DNA of 32,432 bases, taken from NCBI GenBank assembly GCA_965530755.1, contig CBESNA010000046.1, forward strand, positions 1 to 32,432. Reading direction: 5' to 3'. Source of the stretch: SZUA-35 sp965530755. GTDB lineage: Bacteria > Actinomycetota > Acidimicrobiia > Acidimicrobiales > SZUA-35. Within the stretch, counting starts at the first letter, position 1, and every line of letters begins with the position of its first letter. Positions 23,657-30,694 of the stretch are shown here, one piece after another. Under the pieces are notes generated by a model that saw only the letters and a program-made list of their open reading frames with translations, was not told where the DNA came from and did not search any database. Both the position numbers and the translations under genes were made by a program.

Positions 23657-25263
23657 CGCACGTATCCCTGTCGCTTGTCGTTCTCGATCGCCGCCGGGTC
23701 TCGTTCGGCCGGATCGCCGAATCCTCCACCTCCCGGTAGCTCCATGATCAGCCGCCGGTCAGCGGGGACGATCTGCTTGCCCTTGGTGGCGAACGGGGAT
23801 CCATCGTCGAGGTAGACCTTGCCCGGCGCCCCGTCCTCGCCGCCGGCGCGACCCCGCGCCGGGTTCTCGACTCGGTCGAACATGGCGGAGAACTCGAACA
23901 GGTAGCCGTCGGATGGACCGACCTCGATGATTTGGCCGAGGCCGCCGCGGTACTTGCCTGCACCGCCGCTGTCCTCCCTGATCTCTTTTCGCCAGATGAT
24001 GATCGGGCCGATCTGCTCGGTGGCCTCGGCGCTCATGGTCATGACCCCGGACGGGAACGCGGTAGCTGTGAGGCCGTCGAGCGACGGCCGGGCGCCGGTT
24101 CCCCCGCTGTTGAACATCAACAGCTCGACCGGCGGCAGGAGCGCCCCGGGCTCGGCGGATCTCGCGCTCGCCTGGAAGTTCCAAAGAGCGCCCGCTCCTT
24201 CGGCAGGGACGACGTCGGGTAGGGCCGGCGCGATCGCTCCGAGGCACAGATCGGTCACGAAGTGTCCGATGACGTGCCGCACCGAGACGGGGTCGGGGTC
24301 CTCGCCGTTGAGGATCACGCCGGGGGGAGCGCTCACCGTGAACGGGAGCAACGAGGCGTAGTTGTTCGGCAACTCGGGGGCGAGCGCCACCAGCATGCCG
24401 TAGGTGAAATAGGCCTGGGCGTACACGATCGGAACATTGATGCCGTAGCCGCTCACCGGGGAGGTCCCGGTGAAGTCGGCGTGCATGCCATCGTCGGTCA
24501 CAGTGAGCTCGACAGCGAGCGTGATCGTCTCGTTGTAGCCGTCGACCTGCATCTCGTTGCGGTACGTGCCTTTTTCGACGAGCTCGAGCGCGGCCATGGT
24601 GGCCCGACGAGTGCGGTCGAAGATGAACTCGGCCAGATCGTCGAGATCGGTCAGCTCGAATTCATCGAGCATCTCGAGCAGTCGGCGGCGGCCAGTTTCG
24701 TTGCAGGCGGCGAGGCCATGGATGTCGCCGACGACCTGGTCCTCTTCCCGAACGTTGATGCGGATCAGGTTGACCAGGTCGTCATTGAGGCGTCCCCGCT
24801 CTGCCCACTTCATGATCGGGATGCGGAATCCCTCTTCGTAGATCTGGTGGCTGTCCGGGCCGTATCCGCGACCACCGATGTCGACGACGTGGGCGGTGCA
24901 GGCGAAGAACCCGATCAGCGCCTCGTTCACGAAGATCGGCGTGGTGACCGTGATGTCGTGGAGATGGCCGGTGCCCTTCCACGGATCGTTGGTCAGATAG
25001 ACGTCGCCGGGATAGATGCGTTCCGGTCCGATGTCGTTGATGAAATGCGGCACGGCGGCCGCCATCGTGTTGACGTGGCCTGGTGTGCCGGTGACGGCCT
25101 GGGCGACCATCCGCCCTTCGCGGTCGAACACACCGGCAGACAGATCGCCTGCTTCACGGACCGACGTGCTGAAGGCGGTGCGGACCAGCGTCAGCGCCTG
25201 CTCCTCGAGAACCGAGATGAGGCGGTTCCACATGATCTGGAAGCGAACTTCGTTGGTGCTCAC
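23653..25263 (-). CDS. hyuB: Hydantoinase B/oxoprolinase family subunit
   Basis: The 536-residue protein is a full-length HyuB. Visible are SVREAGDLSAGVFDREGRMVAQAVTGTPGHV, the dense NDPWKGTGHLHDITV and FACTAHVVDIGG segments, and a C-terminal glycine-rich part ending ELPGGGGFGDP. With HyuA it forms an ATP-dependent amidohydrolase that opens cyclic imides or lactams (hydantoins, N-methylhydantoin, 5-oxoproline); the same fold occurs in acetone carboxylase subunits. The substrate is not readable from sequence. The GTG start overlaps the HyuA stop in a GTGA, so the subunits are made together. Confidence 0.92.
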   Translation of the reverse strand: MSTNEVRFQIMWNRLISVLEEQALTLVRTAFSTSVREAGDLSAGVFDREGRMVAQAVTGTPGHVNTMAAAVPHFINDIGPERIYPGDVYLTNDPWKGTGHLHDITVTTPIFVNEALIGFFACTAHVVDIGGRGYGPDSHQIYEEGFRIPIMKWAERGRLNDDLVNLIRINVREEDQVVGDIHGLAACNETGRRRLLEMLDEFELTDLDDLAEFIFDRTRRATMAALELVEKGTYRNEMQVDGYNETITLAVELTVTDDGMHADFTGTSPVSGYGINVPIVYAQAYFTYGMLVALAPELPNNYASLLPFTVSAPPGVILNGEDPDPVSVRHVIGHFVTDLCLGAIAPALPDVVPAEGAGALWNFQASARSAEPGALLPPVELLMFNSGGTGARPSLDGLTATAFPSGVMTMSAEATEQIGPIIIWRKEIREDSGGAGKYRGGLGQIIEVGPSDGYLFEFSAMFDRVENPARGRAGGEDGAPGKVYLDDGSPFATKGKQIVPADRRLIMELPGGGGFGDPAERDPAAIENDKRQGYVR

Positions 25264-27356
25264 GATTGGCTCCTTGCGGGTGGCGTTCCTGTGGTGCGCG
25301 TGATGAGCAGCGTGCCGTCGGTCTGCATGACCGCTCGGTGGTGTGACGCCAGGACTGTCGTTGTCTGCGGCTCGACGATGACCGCCGGGCCGGCGACTGC
25401 ATCACCGACGTGCAGATCACCTCGCTGGACGATGGCGCTGGACTGGTCGGTTCCACTGACCGGGTCGTAGATGTCTCGGTGATCAGTCGGCTCGAAGGTC
25501 GAGGTCTCGGCCACCAGTGCCAACGCCTCGGGCCGTGTCTCCACCGAGGCAACGCGTACCGACCAGCTGACCGCCTCGATCGGCAGGTCGGCGATGGCCC
25601 GTCCGAAGAACTCTTCGTATGCCTTGGTGAAGACGCCGGCCAGGGATTCGGCGGCGAAGGCATCGAAATCGCCGGCCTCGATGCGGACGGGGATCTCCCA
25701 GCCCTGTCCCTTGTATCGCATCGACACCTGCCGTTCGACGGTCAGCTCGGCATCGGTTCCCTGGCGGACGAACGTCTCCGCTTCGGCCGCAAGGTCGGCG
25801 AGGAGTTGGTTGACGGCGACGAAATCGAAGTCGTCCGTGCGGGTGTAGAGGCTGCGGACCGCCTCGTAGGCGAACGGCGCTCGCAGGAACCCGATGGCCG
25901 AGCCGACACCGGCACCGGGCGGCACGAACAGCTCATCGAGACCGAGCTTGTCCATGAGGCGTGTGGCGTGGAGCGGAGCACCGCCGCCGAATGCCACCAT
26001 CGAGAAACCGGCGAGGTCCTTGCCGTTCTCGACGGCGTGGACCCGCGCCGCATTGGTCATGTTCTCGTCGACCACCTCGGCAATGCCGATGGCGGCTGCG
26101 TGGGTGTCCATGGCGAGCGCTTCGCCGACGGCGCGGTCGATGGCAGCCGCGGCATGTTGCGGTGAGAGCACGATGTCGGTCGCACCGAAGGTGGACGGAT
26201 GGAGCCGTCCCAGCTCGACGTTGGCGTCGGTCACCGTCGGTTCGGTCCCACCGAGATGGTACGCAGCCGGTCCGGGTTCGGAACCTGCACTGTGGGGACC
26301 GATGCGGATCTGTCCCAGCGCATCGACACTGGCGATCGATCCGCCGCCCGCGCCGATCTCGATCATCTCGATCACCGGGATCGAAATGGGCATGCCGCTG
26401 CCCTTCTTGAAACGGGTCGTGCGTGCGACCTCGAAGGTCTTGGCCGTCTGCGGTGTGTAGTCCTCGATCAGTGCGATCTTGGCCGTGGTGCCGCCCATGT
26501 CGTATGACAACACGCGGGGCCGGCCGTAGCTGGCGGCGAGGTGAGCGGCGAAGATCGCTCCGCCGGCCGGCCCGGATTCCACGAGTCGAACCGGGAACGC
26601 CACCGCCGTTTCGACACTCACGAGTCCGCCACCGGAGTGGATGAGGTACAGAGGGCAGGTCGCCCCTCGCTCCTGCAGCTCGGCCTGCAGCCGGACCAGG
26701 TACGACGCCATGAGCGGTTGGACGTACGCGTTCGCGCACACGGTGTTGAACCGCTCGAACTCACGCATCTGGGGCGACACTTCGGAGCTGATGGAAACCG
26801 CAACGTTCGGCAGGCGGTCGATCAGCATGTCGCGGAACCGCTGCTCGTGGGCCGGGTTGCGGTAACTGTGGATGAATCCGACGGCGACGGCGCCGTAACC
26901 CTGGGTCTCGATGGTGTCGATCACGGCCGACGCCGCATCGTCGTCGAACGGCACCAAGACCTCGCCCCGCGCGTTGATGCGCTCGGGAACGACGAAGCGG
27001 TCTCGTCGTTCGATCAGCGGTGTGGGGAGGACGATGTTGAGGTCGTACTGCTCGAACCGCCCCTCGGTCCTGGTCTCGATGACGTCGCGGAAACCCTGCG
27101 TCGTGACCAGCGCCGTGCGGGCGCCGCGTCGTTCGATGAGGGCGTTCGTCGCGAGCGTGGTGCCATGGATGATCTGATCGACCGAACTGAGCTCGATGTT
27201 GTTGGCCGATGCCAGGGCGTCGATGCCGGCCAGGATCCCGATCTCGGGCCCTTCGTGCGTCGTGAGCAGCTTCGTTGACTCGAACGACCCATCTTCGAGT
27301 TCGATCACGATGTCGGTGAACGTGCCACCGACGTCGGCTCCGATACGAACAGTCAT
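25260..27356 (-). CDS. hyuA: Hydantoinase A/oxoprolinase family ATPase subunit
   Basis: The 698-residue protein starts with the HyuA phosphate loop GADVGGTFTDIV (about 6-17). It continues with HGTTLATNALIERRGA and carries the second ASKHA loop LSYDMGGTTAK near residue 290, with ESGPAGG just before it. Length matches the family (about 690). It hydrolyses ATP to activate the ring carbonyl that HyuB opens. It begins 2 nt after the SDR stop codon and overlaps hyuB by 4 nt. Typical substrates are N-methylhydantoin (creatinine breakdown), hydantoins or 5-oxoproline. Confidence 0.93.
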   Translation of the reverse strand: MTVRIGADVGGTFTDIVIELEDGSFESTKLLTTHEGPEIGILAGIDALASANNIELSSVDQIIHGTTLATNALIERRGARTALVTTQGFRDVIETRTEGRFEQYDLNIVLPTPLIERRDRFVVPERINARGEVLVPFDDDAASAVIDTIETQGYGAVAVGFIHSYRNPAHEQRFRDMLIDRLPNVAVSISSEVSPQMREFERFNTVCANAYVQPLMASYLVRLQAELQERGATCPLYLIHSGGGLVSVETAVAFPVRLVESGPAGGAIFAAHLAASYGRPRVLSYDMGGTTAKIALIEDYTPQTAKTFEVARTTRFKKGSGMPISIPVIEMIEIGAGGGSIASVDALGQIRIGPHSAGSEPGPAAYHLGGTEPTVTDANVELGRLHPSTFGATDIVLSPQHAAAAIDRAVGEALAMDTHAAAIGIAEVVDENMTNAARVHAVENGKDLAGFSMVAFGGGAPLHATRLMDKLGLDELFVPPGAGVGSAIGFLRAPFAYEAVRSLYTRTDDFDFVAVNQLLADLAAEAETFVRQGTDAELTVERQVSMRYKGQGWEIPVRIEAGDFDAFAAESLAGVFTKAYEEFFGRAIADLPIEAVSWSVRVASVETRPEALALVAETSTFEPTDHRDIYDPVSGTDQSSAIVQRGDLHVGDAVAGPAVIVEPQTTTVLASHHRAVMQTDGTLLITRTTGTPPARSQS

Positions 27357-27358
27357 GG

Positions 27359-28162
27359 CTACAACTCCTCGAGCTTGGGGAAGTCTGATGGGGGCATGAT
27401 GTCGACGGTCGCCGATCGCTGCTGGGCCAACATTCCGCCGTCGACCTTGATGACGTCGCCGGTCACGTACGAGGCATCATCGGACGCCAGGAACAAGGCG
27501 GCTCCGGTCATGTCGATCGGTTCACCGATACGGCCGAGCGGCACGTTCTCACCTCGGAGCTTCCGGTCGGCGAGGGCCAAACCGCTCGTGTCGATCGATC
27601 CAGGCATCAGTGCGTTGACCCGGATGTTGTAGGGGCCGAGGTCGAGGGCCATGGCTCGCGTCAATGCCTCGATCCCACCCTTGGTGGCGTCGTAGGCGGT
27701 GAAGGCACGGTGGGCCCGGGTAGCTCCACCTGAACTCATGTTGATGATCGACCCGCCGCCCTGCTTCGCCATGATCCGGGCAACGGGATGGGACACGAGG
27801 AAGTGGCCGGTGAGGTTGACGTCGATGATCTTGCGCCACCACGCCTCGTCTGCTTCGAAGAAATGGAGCATGGGGCTGACGAGCCCGGCGTTGTTGACCA
27901 GCACGTCGATACGGCCATGTGCCTGCATTGCGGCGTCGACCATCGTTGCCACCTGCGCACTGTCGGACACGTCGGCGGCAGTCGTCATGGCGGTTCCGCC
28001 CGCGTCGGTGATGGCGGCGGTGGTCGGGTCAGCCGCATCGGTACTGATGTCGTTGACGACGATGAGGGATCCCTGCGAGGCGAATCGTTCGGCGATGGCT
28101 CGGCCGATTCCTCCTCCGGCGCCGGTGACGAGCACAACCTTGTTCTCGAGTGATGGATGCAT
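27359..28162 (-). CDS. SDR-family oxidoreductase in the hyu operon
   Basis: The 267-residue enzyme has the classical SDR layout: nucleotide site TGAGGGIGRAIA (about 15-26), NNAGL near residue 90, catalytic Ser in INMSSGG, and YDATK. The C-terminus carries the usual GDVIKVDGGM. The acidic residue in VVNDIS suggests NAD rather than NADP. The ATG at 28162 has GGAG 7 nt upstream. It follows the ArsR gene by 14 nt and precedes hyuA by 2 nt. It probably oxidises or reduces an alcohol/ketone in the same pathway. Confidence 0.88.
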   Translation of the reverse strand: MHPSLENKVVLVTGAGGGIGRAIAERFASQGSLIVVNDISTDAADPTTAAITDAGGTAMTTAADVSDSAQVATMVDAAMQAHGRIDVLVNNAGLVSPMLHFFEADEAWWRKIIDVNLTGHFLVSHPVARIMAKQGGGSIINMSSGGATRAHRAFTAYDATKGGIEALTRAMALDLGPYNIRVNALMPGSIDTSGLALADRKLRGENVPLGRIGEPIDMTGAALFLASDDASYVTGDVIKVDGGMLAQQRSATVDIMPPSDFPKLEEL

Positions 28163-28176
28163 GTGAGTACTCCTGA

Positions 28177-28521
28177 TCAGATGGCGGCGAGGCGTTCGGC
28201 GACCGAAGCTATCGCCGCTTCGTTGCGCCGGTAGTAGGTCCACCCCTTGCGGCGGGTCGGGATGACGAGGTCGGCATCGGCCAGGACCTTGAGATGGCGC
28301 GACCCGGCGGGCTGGCTGACACCGAGTTTGTCGACGATGAACTGATTACATGCCCCGTGCTCGATGGGATCGCCGTGCTCCTGGTGGGGGAAATTCGACA
28401 CCGGATCCTTCAGCCAGTCGAGGATCTGGAGTCGGCGCTCGCTGGCGAGCGCCTTCAAGACGGGTTCGATGTCGCTGAGCGCGCCCAAGGTGTCGGTGGT
28501 TTGGCCGTCAGTGACAGTCAT
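28177..28521 (-). CDS. ArsR-family repressor heading the hyu operon
   Basis: The 114-residue protein is a winged-HTH ArsR/SmtB-type regulator (LKALASERRLQILDWL near the start, recognition helix region VSQPAGSRHLKVLADADLV, wing TRRKGWTYYRRNE). The insertion HQEHGDPIEHGACNQF replaces the usual short loop and is a recurring variant in the family. It has His, Glu and one Cys but no CXC metal motif, so small-molecule rather than arsenic sensing is likely. The gene is first in the operon and has an inverted repeat covering its own promoter and start codon. Confidence 0.88.
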   Translation of the reverse strand: MTVTDGQTTDTLGALSDIEPVLKALASERRLQILDWLKDPVSNFPHQEHGDPIEHGACNQFIVDKLGVSQPAGSRHLKVLADADLVIPTRRKGWTYYRRNEAAIASVAERLAAI

Positions 28522-28544
28522 AACGGTATAACTACTCCGTTATG
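28519..28544. promoter_or_regulatory. Probable ArsR operator
   Basis: CATAACGG (28519-28526) and CCGTTATG (28537-28544) form a perfect inverted repeat with a 10-nt spacer. It covers the start codon and the -10 box of the arsR-type gene, and ends only 7 bp from the -35 sequence shared with the divergent gene. Confidence 0.7.
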
Positions 28545-28557
28545 CAGACGTTGACAA
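28529..28557 (-). promoter_or_regulatory. Promoter of the arsR-SDR-hyuAB operon
   Basis: On the minus strand TTGTCA (28557-28552) and TAGTTA (28534-28529) are 17 nt apart. The -10 ends 7 nt before the ATG at 28521, again predicting a leaderless transcript. Confidence 0.65.
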
Positions 28558-28587
28558 GGTTTTCTTCGTCACCGTAGGTTCGTACCC
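28551..28587 (+). promoter_or_regulatory. Promoter of the YjbR-like gene, leaderless
   Basis: The perfect -35 TTGACA (28551-28556) is followed after 18 nt by TAGGTT (28575-28580), which ends 7 nt before the GTG at 28588. Its -35 overlaps the -35 of the opposite promoter almost completely. Confidence 0.7.
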
Positions 28588-28908
28588 GTGAGTTCTCATC
28601 AGACGAGTGACGTTCCGGACTTTCGTTATGACGTCTCCAAAGCCGTTCGCCGTCATGCAATGACCTTCCCCGAGGCTGCCGAGGGGTCCTCGTGCGTCAA
28701 TCGGGCGTTCTCTGCCGGCGGAAAGAACTTCGTGTTCCTTGGCGAGAAGGACGATCTGTGCACGCTGCGGCTGAAGCGAGCGGACGGATGGAAGAAGATC
28801 GAGTTCGATCCTGCGTCGCCGCCGCCGGCGAGCGAGCTGGAGGCGTGGGTCGAGGAGAGTTTCACGTTGCTGGCCCCGAAGCGGGTGCAGAAGCTCCGAG
28901 CCGACTAG
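28588..28908 (+). CDS. MmcQ/YjbR family protein
   Basis: The 106-residue protein fits the YjbR/MmcQ (CyaY-like fold) family: it opens with HAMTFPEAAEGSS, then AFSAGGKNFVFLG, LRLKRADGWKKIEFDPASP and a C-terminal helix AWVEESFTLLA. These proteins are small, cytoplasmic and of unknown role, although some are described as DNA-binding. The GTG start is given by the promoter directly upstream. Its TAG stop shares the tetramer CTAG with the stop of the convergent ferredoxin gene. Confidence 0.8.
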   Translation: MSSHQTSDVPDFRYDVSKAVRRHAMTFPEAAEGSSCVNRAFSAGGKNFVFLGEKDDLCTLRLKRADGWKKIEFDPASPPPASELEAWVEESFTLLAPKRVQKLRAD

Positions 28909-29282
28909 CTCAGCTGGTCGGCCAGCTTTGTCGCTGCCTTCTTCTTCCGCTTCCCGGCGAGTTCACGGTTGCGGAGGGTCTTGGTCGTGCCCTCTCCGGT
29001 GGCGAACGCCACGAGATCGCGCCGCGCCTTCTTCGAGCCGAGGTTCTCGAACCAGCGAGGGCCGTCGGCCGTCGGAACGACAGCGGTCGGGCCTTTGCAT
29101 GAACCCTGGCACGTGACCCTGGCCAGTTCGAGGCCTGCGTTCGTCGCCGCAGCCTCTAGCTTCTTGAACGCGGCCCGTTCGTTACGAAAACAATCCTTGC
29201 CCGCGCAGAGCAGCAGTCCCTGATGGGTTCCCTGCGTCGGCTGGAGAAGTGTTCGGAGCGCCGGTGTTCGCTTGTTAGGCAC
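28905..29282 (-). CDS. Thioredoxin-fold [2Fe-2S] ferredoxin
   Basis: The 125-residue protein has the cysteine pattern of thioredoxin-like [2Fe-2S] ferredoxins: CAGKDC (C-x4-C) near residue 26 and CQGSCKGPTAVV (C-x3-C) near residue 59. WFENLG and a strongly basic C-terminal tail (NRELAGKRKKKAATK) follow. It should carry single electrons in the cytoplasm. The GTG at 29282 was chosen because TAGAGT lies 7 nt upstream; the open frame running to 29381 lacks a supported start. It is divergent from the bacterioferritin gene, suggesting it may supply electrons for iron release, which is inference. Confidence 0.82.
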   Translation of the reverse strand: MPNKRTPALRTLLQPTQGTHQGLLLCAGKDCFRNERAAFKKLEAAATNAGLELARVTCQGSCKGPTAVVPTADGPRWFENLGSKKARRDLVAFATGEGTTKTLRNRELAGKRKKKAATKLADQLS

Positions 29283-29295
29283 ACTGAATACTCTA
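29283..29295 (-). promoter_or_regulatory. -10 box of the ferredoxin gene, leaderless
   Basis: On the minus strand TAGAGT (29295-29290) ends 7 nt before the GTG at 29282. There is no Shine-Dalgarno site. Confidence 0.55.
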
Positions 29296-29350
29296 GATCG
29301 CGAGCGCCCGGCCGTACAGAGTCGGACGAACCATGATCTGAACGCACGAT

Positions 29351-29376
29351 GCAACCAACACGAGCAACCAACACGA
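29351..29376 (+). repeat. 13-bp tandem repeat in the bacterioferritin leader
   Basis: GCAACCAACACGA occurs twice back to back (29351-29363 and 29364-29376), just before the Shine-Dalgarno AAGGAG of the bacterioferritin gene at 29384-29389. The copies are identical, so the duplication is recent or maintained. Confidence 0.85.
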
Positions 29377-29393
29377 TGCAATCAAGGAGCGAG

Positions 29394-29837
29394 ATGCTGC
29401 AGGACACCGAACTCGACGAACCAGCGGTGATCGCTGCGCTCAATGACATTCTCGAAGCCGAGCTGTCTGGCGTCGTGCGCTACACGCACTACTCGCTGAT
29501 GATCATCGGCCCACATCGCATCCCGCTGGTCGAGTTCATGAAGGGCCAGGCCACCGAATCCCTGATGCACGCACAGCAGGTCGGCGAGATCCTGACCGGG
29601 CTCGGTGGACACCCCTCGATCGGGATCGCCGCCATCGAGGAGAGCAACGAGCACAGCATCGAGCAGATTCTCCGAGAGAGTCTCGAGCACGAGCTCCGTG
29701 CGGTCCGCCTGTATCGGGCGTTGTTGGGCACGGTGCTCGACAAGTCGATCTTCCTCGAGGAGTTCGCCAGGGGACTGATCGCCCAGGAAGAAGAGCATCA
29801 GCTCGAGCTGCGCAAGATGTTGCGCGACTACGCCTGA
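29394..29837 (+). CDS. bfr: Bacterioferritin-like iron storage protein
   Basis: The 147-residue protein is a four-helix ferritin-like chain. Candidate di-iron ligands are Glu in ILEAELSGVVRYTHYS (about 21-36), Glu and His in QATESLMHAQQVGEIL (about 57-72), Glu in LEHELRAVRLYRALL, and EEEHQLEL at the end. A Met that could bind haem between subunits is present in the middle helices, but haem binding is not certain. It would store iron and detoxify peroxide. The ATG at 29394 has AAGGAG 4 nt upstream; a frame starting at 29349 would translate the tandem repeat and is not favoured. Divergent from a ferredoxin gene. Confidence 0.86.
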   Translation: MLQDTELDEPAVIAALNDILEAELSGVVRYTHYSLMIIGPHRIPLVEFMKGQATESLMHAQQVGEILTGLGGHPSIGIAAIEESNEHSIEQILRESLEHELRAVRLYRALLGTVLDKSIFLEEFARGLIAQEEEHQLELRKMLRDYA

Positions 29838-29861
29838 GGCCGGGATTGCGGCGGTCGTTGA

Positions 29862-30647
29862 TCAGGTGTCGGCCGCGGCGTCGATACGAGCCTGGAGACG
29901 ACGCATGCCGCCGAGCCATTTCTCGGGGTCCTTGGTCTTGAACTCCATCCACTCCCGAGCAATCGGGTTGGTGAGAATGAGGAAGCGCTCCTCGCCGAAT
30001 GCATCGATCACCTGCTGGGCGACGTCCTCTGGTTCGGCGATCGGACCGGCAGCGGTCCGGGCCCATTCAGAGTCCGTGTCGCCGAGCATCGGCGTTCGCA
30101 CGCCGAGCGGGGCGAGGAGGTAGGTGCGGATCCCGGCGTCGTGATAAGTGATCGCCATCCACTCGGCGAGACCGACGACCGCGTGCTTCGACGTTGCGTA
30201 GTGGGCGTTGCCGTGGCTGGTGAGAATGCCGGCCATCGATGCCGTGTGCAGGATGTGGCCCTCGCCGCGCGCCAGCATCGAAGGCAACACGGCACGGATC
30301 GCGTACACGTGAGACATGACGTTGATGTCCCATTGACGTTGCCATTCTTCGATGGGGATCTCGAGTGGGCTGCCGCCCGAGGCGATGCCGGCGTTGTTGC
30401 AGAGCACGTCGATGGGCCCGAGATCCTCCTCGACTGATGCCAGCATCGCGGTCAGGTCAGCTTCGGAACCGACGTCGACCACCTCGGCGCGTCCGCCGAT
30501 GGATTCGGCAACCGCACGAGCTCCGTCGGCGTCGCGATCTACCACCACGATGGCTCGGGCGCCGTCGGCCGCGAAACGTTCGCAGAGGGCCTTGCCGATG
30601 CCGCTCCCGCCGCCGGTGACCACGCACACGCTCTCGTTGACCTGCAT
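29862..30647 (-). CDS. SDR-family oxidoreductase downstream of the thiolase
   Basis: The 261-residue SDR has TGGGSGIGKALC (about 11-22), Asp in VVVDRDADGA favouring NAD, NNAGIASGG near residue 85, catalytic Ser in HTASMAG and YATSK. The C-terminus differs from the common VDGG ending (LTNPIAREWMEF then MRRLQARIDAA), as in SDRs that act on steroid or long side-chain substrates. The ATG at 30647 has AGGAG 8 nt upstream. It is the third gene after the OB-fold and thiolase genes, 47 nt after the thiolase stop, and probably part of that operon. Confidence 0.85.
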   Translation of the reverse strand: MQVNESVCVVTGGGSGIGKALCERFAADGARAIVVVDRDADGARAVAESIGGRAEVVDVGSEADLTAMLASVEEDLGPIDVLCNNAGIASGGSPLEIPIEEWQRQWDINVMSHVYAIRAVLPSMLARGEGHILHTASMAGILTSHGNAHYATSKHAVVGLAEWMAITYHDAGIRTYLLAPLGVRTPMLGDTDSEWARTAAGPIAEPEDVAQQVIDAFGEERFLILTNPIAREWMEFKTKDPEKWLGGMRRLQARIDAAADT

Positions 30648-30694
30648 CGCTCCCACTCCTCTGTTCGTCGTCTCTCGCTTGGCTGCTTCGCCTT

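Noticed and set aside
29275..29290. Iron-dependent DtxR/IdeR box between the ferredoxin and bfr genes
   Set aside because: Only a TTAGGC half-site is present; the second half does not match, so no operator is claimed.
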